From: Chlamydoabsidia padenii
Taxonomy: Eukaryota; Mucoromycota; Mucoromycetes; Mucorales; Cunninghamellaceae
DNA: 64,000 bases
Direction: 5' to 3'
NCBI GenBank assembly: GCA_025330725.1
Contig: JAIWND010000002.1
Location: 248,001-312,000 of the forward strand
The position numbers were made by a program, and so were the translations under genes. The notes beneath the pieces are model-generated. The model was not told the origin of the DNA and made no database searches. It worked only from the letters and a program-made list of their open reading frames with translations. Shown here piece after piece: positions 60,048-64,000 of the stretch. Position 1 is the first letter of the stretch. Each line of letters starts with the position of its first letter.

Positions 60048-60657
60048 GCTAGAGCACTACTCGCTCGATTGTTAACAGATGCTAATGATTAAAGTGGCGA
60101 TGTGTATACTATGGCATATTTCCAACATTATTTACCGCAAGAGCAAAAAGCAACAAAACCCTCGTGACAGTCAGTCCAAGTTTGCAATGAGCTTTACCTG
60201 TCTTTTGTAAAAATGGCGCGAAAAGGTAACCACACTTCGTTTTCGAATCCCGCCTAGAGTTGGAAAGAGCCCTACTCGCTCAATTGCCACCCGATGCTAA
60301 TGATTAAAGTGGCCATGTAAACAATTTGGCCCCATTTCCAACATTCTTTACCGCAAAAGTCAAGCAGCAAAACGCTTGTGTCAGTCAGTCCAAGCTTTCA
60401 ATGAGTTTTACTTGTCATTTGCAAAAAAAAAACGAAGATTTTTTTACAGACAGAAGCAAAAATCATTTTCAAACTACGCCAGTCCCTAATCAGAGTTGGA
60501 AGGAGCTCTACTCGCTCAATTGTCAAAGGATGCTAATGATTAAAGTGATCATGTGAATACTATGAACCAATTTCAAACATACTTTACCGCAAAAGTCAAG
60601 CAGTAAGACCCTTATGTCAGTCATTCCAAGCTTACAATGAGTTTTACCTATCCTCTC
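60048..60657 (+). repeat. Three tandem copies of the MITE-related unit
   Basis: Units begin at about 60048, 60254 and 60491 (CTACTCGCTC anchors at 60057, 60272 and 60508; periods 215 and 236 bp). Shared blocks in order: GAGC-CTACTCGCTC, GATGCTAATGATTAAAGTG, ATTTCCAACAT, TTTACCGCAA-AG, GTCAGTCAGTCCAAG and AATGAGTTTTACCTGTC. The copies differ from each other at many sites, so the array is old. The same blocks fill the interior of the element at 26321-26565. No open frame. Confidence 0.85.
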
Positions 60658-61395
60658 TACCCAGCTTCTCCCCGAGCTTTCCTTTTTGCGGGGGGGGGGG
60701 CACTCACTCTATCATAGAAAAGAAAAAAAAAAGATTCAGCCGCGCTTCATCCATCAATCCATTCACCCATGCAAATCAATTCATTCAACCTTTCCAACAC
60801 CTTTTACATTTTTTCGATTCAAAGACAGCCTTATAGCTCAGACGCAACTCCTTTACTTCTTTAATAGTGTCAAATAAACGCAGGGGTGACTACGCCGCTT
60901 CACTATGTGCGAAAAATAGTCGTTGTGTATTAAAGGTTGGGTATAGTTAGTGTGTTAAATGTTGGGATACAGTTTGTTTGAAAAGTGATGACTCTAACCG
61001 TCAACTAGGGTGAAGATGGTCGGGATTTGAAATTTGCATAAATTACCCCTTCCCACAGGTGCCCATCTCGGGGACAGTCCAACCTTTTCGCTCTCTTCGC
61101 CACGCTTGGGCGACCAGTGGACCTTTTCTCCCTGAGGTGTCCCTCTCATAGTTTCGTTATTCTCGTATCCTACTGTATAAAAAACAAGAATTACCACAGA
61201 CGTATACATGGTGGGGATCACAATTTCGATAGACAATCAATGGAGTAAAATGAGTACAGTAACAAATATGAGTTTATTTACAAGATAAAAAAAAGTATGC
61301 CTAGTTGAATGCAATCATAAAAGTCTATTCTAAGATGTGGGAGAGGGTATAATCACTGCCGATGTTAGGATGGATGGAGGGGGGTAGTTAACTAA
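60658..61395. other. Intergenic right of the repeat array
   Basis: A G10 run near 60691-60700, and an exact CGGGATTTGAA at 61021-61031 followed by TTTGCATAAATTA. No exon; a minus-strand frame at 60994-61236 is unsupported. Confidence 0.45.
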
Positions 61396-62121
61396 TCATA
61401 CTTGTCGTTGTTCAAAGATCGTGGTTTGCAAATCCTTGTAAGCCGTTTCTAAATCATCGTTGATGATGATACGATCGTACACAGAGGGTTGTTGAGCATA
61501 ATCCATTCCCGCCTTTGACGCCATCAGTCGAGCCAACACCGCATCTTCTGTTTCTGTACCCCGTCCTCGTAACCGTTGTTCCAAAATATCAAAGTTGGGA
61601 GGTTGTATAAAGATGTATTTCGGGTTGAGATCGGTGTTCTTGACCGCCTTGACACCTTGCATATCGATATCCAAGATACACACCTTGCCTGATTCCACAA
61701 CGTCCTTTACCGCCTTGATTGAAGTGCCTGATGGGATAAAAAAAAAAAAAAAAGAAGCATTAGTCCCCTGTGGTCATTTGATTGACCTGATTGCCCCCCC
61801 CAGTTTACTTACCATACAGATTACCAGAGAAAGTAGCACTTTCTATAAATTTACCCTGTTCGATTTCCTTCACCATTAGTTCTTTGGTGACAAAGTGATA
61901 ATCCACCCCATTTTCTTCCTTGGGTCGAGGTCCGCGTGTCGTATCTATTATCATAAAGAAGACAATTCAGTAATAAAGTGGAACTGTATTGTGTAGAGCA
62001 TTTTACGTGAGATGCTGAATCCAAAGGTTCCAGGAAAGTCGTTAAACAAGCGTTTCAACAAGGTTGATTTACCGGAGCCAGAAGGACCAGAAATAACAAA
62101 GATTTTGGCAACTGTTTGCAT
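61396..62121 (-). CDS. GUK1: Guanylate kinase
   Basis: Three exons (62121-62007, 61944-61813, 61727-61396), 192 aa (yeast Guk1 187). P-loop GPSGSGKST at residues 12-20; the GMP-binding segment [19 protein letters not shown] is rebuilt across the first intron; [15 protein letters not shown] follows across the second. [14 protein letters not shown] is the Asp-containing Walker-B-like strand, and LRGRGTE and LEQRL form the lid. It phosphorylates GMP to GDP with ATP in the cytosol and is essential for GTP and GDP-mannose supply. The start at 62121 fits the family; an upstream in-frame Met at 62199 adds a hydrophobic stretch and is disfavoured. Confidence 0.94.
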
Positions 62122-63417
62122 ATTTTTAGAATCGAGATGGGTTGGCTGAGAAAAGAAGAGTAAACACATCAAAAACAAAACGTATCCCAAAATATCCACC
62201 CATTTTAAGCCCCGCCTTAACGTGGGTTCTCGACCGAGGACCCACTCTCAAAATTAATATGATTTCATATCCCGCCGGTAACCTTGAAATCGTTCATGGT
62301 GTAACCAACTAACTACAAATTTCCCATTCTCTATATATGCTCTTCTCATGATGGATTACAATTATATTAATGGTATGGAAAGCAAGCAGTATATATATAT
62401 ATATATATCTAAGAAGGCAATAGTAGTTTCTTTTTTTCATCGAACCAAGTGGGTTCAGGGCTGAAAGTGAGAAAAAGGGGGATCGCCGAAAAAATGATCA
62501 AAACAAGCCGAGTACTAAAGATGAGTTTAGAGGCGATTGAATTCGATAAGCCTTTCTCCTGATGTTTGTATATGTATAAAACGAAAATCACAGGAAACCA
62601 TTTAAAAATAAACAGCATTACGATAGTGAAAAAGGAGAAGAGAGGATCGACGATGGACATGGTTATCCCAGTACGGAATCACTATCCACGATTTCTTGCA
62701 CTGTGTCGGGGTTTTAAATCAGGGGCTTTATTATGCCAAATTACAAAAATCAGGAACACTCTGACAAGGGTCATACATGATTCTGTTTTAACTAGCTCCT
62801 CAACTGACATCATGATGGTAAGCCGGTACCATCATTCATTTCTATTATGTTCTATCCAAACACTTAAGGTTTCCGCCGTTCTTCATAGATTGGTTTGTAT
62901 GCCGGGATTTGAATATATTGTTTCGGCGAAATAAAACGTGAAAGCAAAGGTAGATCAACTTTTTCTTCTATACTGTTATCATGATGGCACAGAAAATAAC
63001 CTCCCCCAAAAAAGCAGAATCAGATAAAGGTAGTCCCCCTTTCTTTCTATCTGATGATTTGTAGAGTATGAAAAAGACATCTCTTGCAGGAATAAAGAAG
63101 GGAACCATACCATATACATACTTCTCTTATTGTTTTCCTTCCTTCTCACTTTGGAACTACTTGATGATAATGGAAACTTTAAAATCAGGGACACATGAAA
63201 AGCACTAAAAAAGAATATCTGGGATCGAATAGAGTAGGACAGAAAAAAAAAGAGTTTTCCATTTTCATATTCCGCTTTTTTATTGGTTGGGTCCCGGATG
63301 CGAGTCTATTTTCAAAAGCGGGGGCAGCTTTATTTAACCTTCTTTTTGATCAGTGATCTCTTTTTTCTCGACTTCTTTTTCTGCTTTTCCACTTTCTCTT
63401 TTTCGTCTTATACATAC
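62122..63417. other. Divergent intergenic region, 1.3 kb
   Basis: GUK1 promoter side has CCCCGCC near 62213 and TTTCATATCCCGCC near 62265. An exact CGGGATTTGAA lies at about 62902-62912. A TA microsatellite lies at 62393-62408. Open frames on either strand (62409-62660, 62566-62934) look non-coding. Confidence 0.45.
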
Positions 63418-63675
63418 ATGATGACTGGTTGCCACTCACGATTTACCGAGCACTTTGATATGAGTCCATCTTTAACCCAATGCCCTCAATGGTCGCCTTC
63501 CAAATCATCCTTCATTTACTCTACCGAATCAAGTCATAAATCATTTGATGATCTCCTGTCAAGTAGTAGTAGTAGCAGCAGCAGCAGCCACTCACCACCC
63601 AGTAGTCCAACTATTGACGATGACAAGCATTCTATGTCGAAATTCAAAAAGTTTTTTCGGCTACAAAAGAAGTGA
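63418..63675 (+). CDS. Small Ser-rich protein, unknown function
   Basis: Intronless frame of 85 aa from the first of two ATGs (MMTGCHSRF). A Ser-homopolymer segment (about 63562-63590) follows the sequence STESSHKSFDDLL. A Ser/Pro/Asp stretch (SPPSSPTIDDDKH) then leads to a strongly basic, amphipathic end (KFKKFFRLQKK). No signal peptide or domain. Such tails can bind membranes or nucleic acid. A TTTATTTAA element 70-80 bp upstream could serve as a TATA box; AATAAA near 63941 is far downstream. Could be the first exon of something larger, but no splice donor at the end is convincing. Confidence 0.5.
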   Translation: MMTGCHSRFTEHFDMSPSLTQCPQWSPSKSSFIYSTESSHKSFDDLLSSSSSSSSSSHSPPSSPTIDDDKHSMSKFKKFFRLQKK

Positions 63676-64000
63676 AAACAATCCAGACATCTATATTCAA
63701 GCAACGTATCACTATCAAGATTAATATCATGGCAATGACTATGGCCTCGACCCTCTCTCTCTCCTTTCATCGACATTTCAGACCCCGCCACCGCAGACTT
63801 TATTAAAGGTTTTACATACTCCTCTTACTACTTACTTTTTTTGATTTACCCCATCTTTACTTTTGTATATATAATTTTCTCACCTTAACATAGCTTTTAT
63901 ATTATATCCCTCTTACATTCTTATCTTATACAATGATTAATAAAAAAGAATCCTTTATGAAAAAGTAATGCACACCCCGCACCACGTGGCTTTTTAAATC
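63676..64000. other. Intergenic to window end
   Basis: AT-rich 3' flank with an AATAAAAAAG near 63941; nothing else seen. Confidence 0.45.

Noticed and set aside
62409..62934. Overlapping frames on both strands between GUK1 and the Ser-rich protein gene
   Set aside because: No domain, no splice signals, and one contains the recurrent CGGGATTTGAA motif.

Overview
The window is nuclear DNA of a filamentous, early-diverging fungus, most likely Mucoromycota (Mucorales-like). The evidence is AT-rich spacers, many short GT-AG introns (about 42-250 nt) with T-rich acceptors, TATA boxes 50-80 bp before ATG, short intergenic distances, eukaryotic tRNA genes without encoded CCA, and a purely fungal/eukaryotic protein set. 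I rebuilt the gene models by reading exons on both strands and checking that intron phases add up. Most multi-exon models below close in frame from ATG to stop. Genus cannot be fixed from sequence alone.

Layout, left to right. 0-9 kb: a two-CNB-domain protein (cut by the left edge), a tiny secreted CBM14 chitin-binding protein, a TMEM33/Pom33 ER-nuclear-pore membrane protein, a WIP/verprolin actin regulator with a 42-bp minisatellite, a small secreted protein with a dibasic site, and an NmrA-type NAD(P)-binding protein. 9-21 kb: a coiled-coil protein, RCF2 (respiratory supercomplex), NSA1 (60S biogenesis) head-to-head with a class-III aminotransferase, a C2H2 factor, glutathione-dependent formaldehyde dehydrogenase, and TIM17. 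21-29 kb: a PA-TM-RING ubiquitin ligase, two tRNA genes (Thr-AGU, Ile-AAU), then a gene-poor 3.6 kb stretch holding a MITE-like element. 29-40 kb: two helical proteins of unknown function, a 21-exon CPSF1/DDB1/RSE1-family protein of 1307 aa head-to-head with BRF1 (TFIIIB). 40-50 kb: a two-finger GATA factor, a nuclear RlmN-type radical-SAM rRNA methyltransferase with a mitochondrial-type leader, an MSN2-like C2H2 factor, a WWE-domain protein, and a GLC8/inhibitor-2 protein. 50-64 kb: the NMA111 HtrA-like protease, an ECL1-like small zinc protein, a class-C GPCR with a C-terminal PH domain, a tandem array related to the MITE, guanylate kinase, and a small Ser-rich protein.

The genes do not form one pathway. 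They are mostly housekeeping genes (translation, mitochondria, ER, cytoskeleton), with a scatter of regulators. The observations most worth a second look are: the short repeat family (MITE at 26.3 kb plus a triplicated array at 60 kb), a recurrent intergenic motif CGGGATTTGAA often placed just upstream of start codons, the GPCR-PH fusion, and the fungal RlmN homologue.
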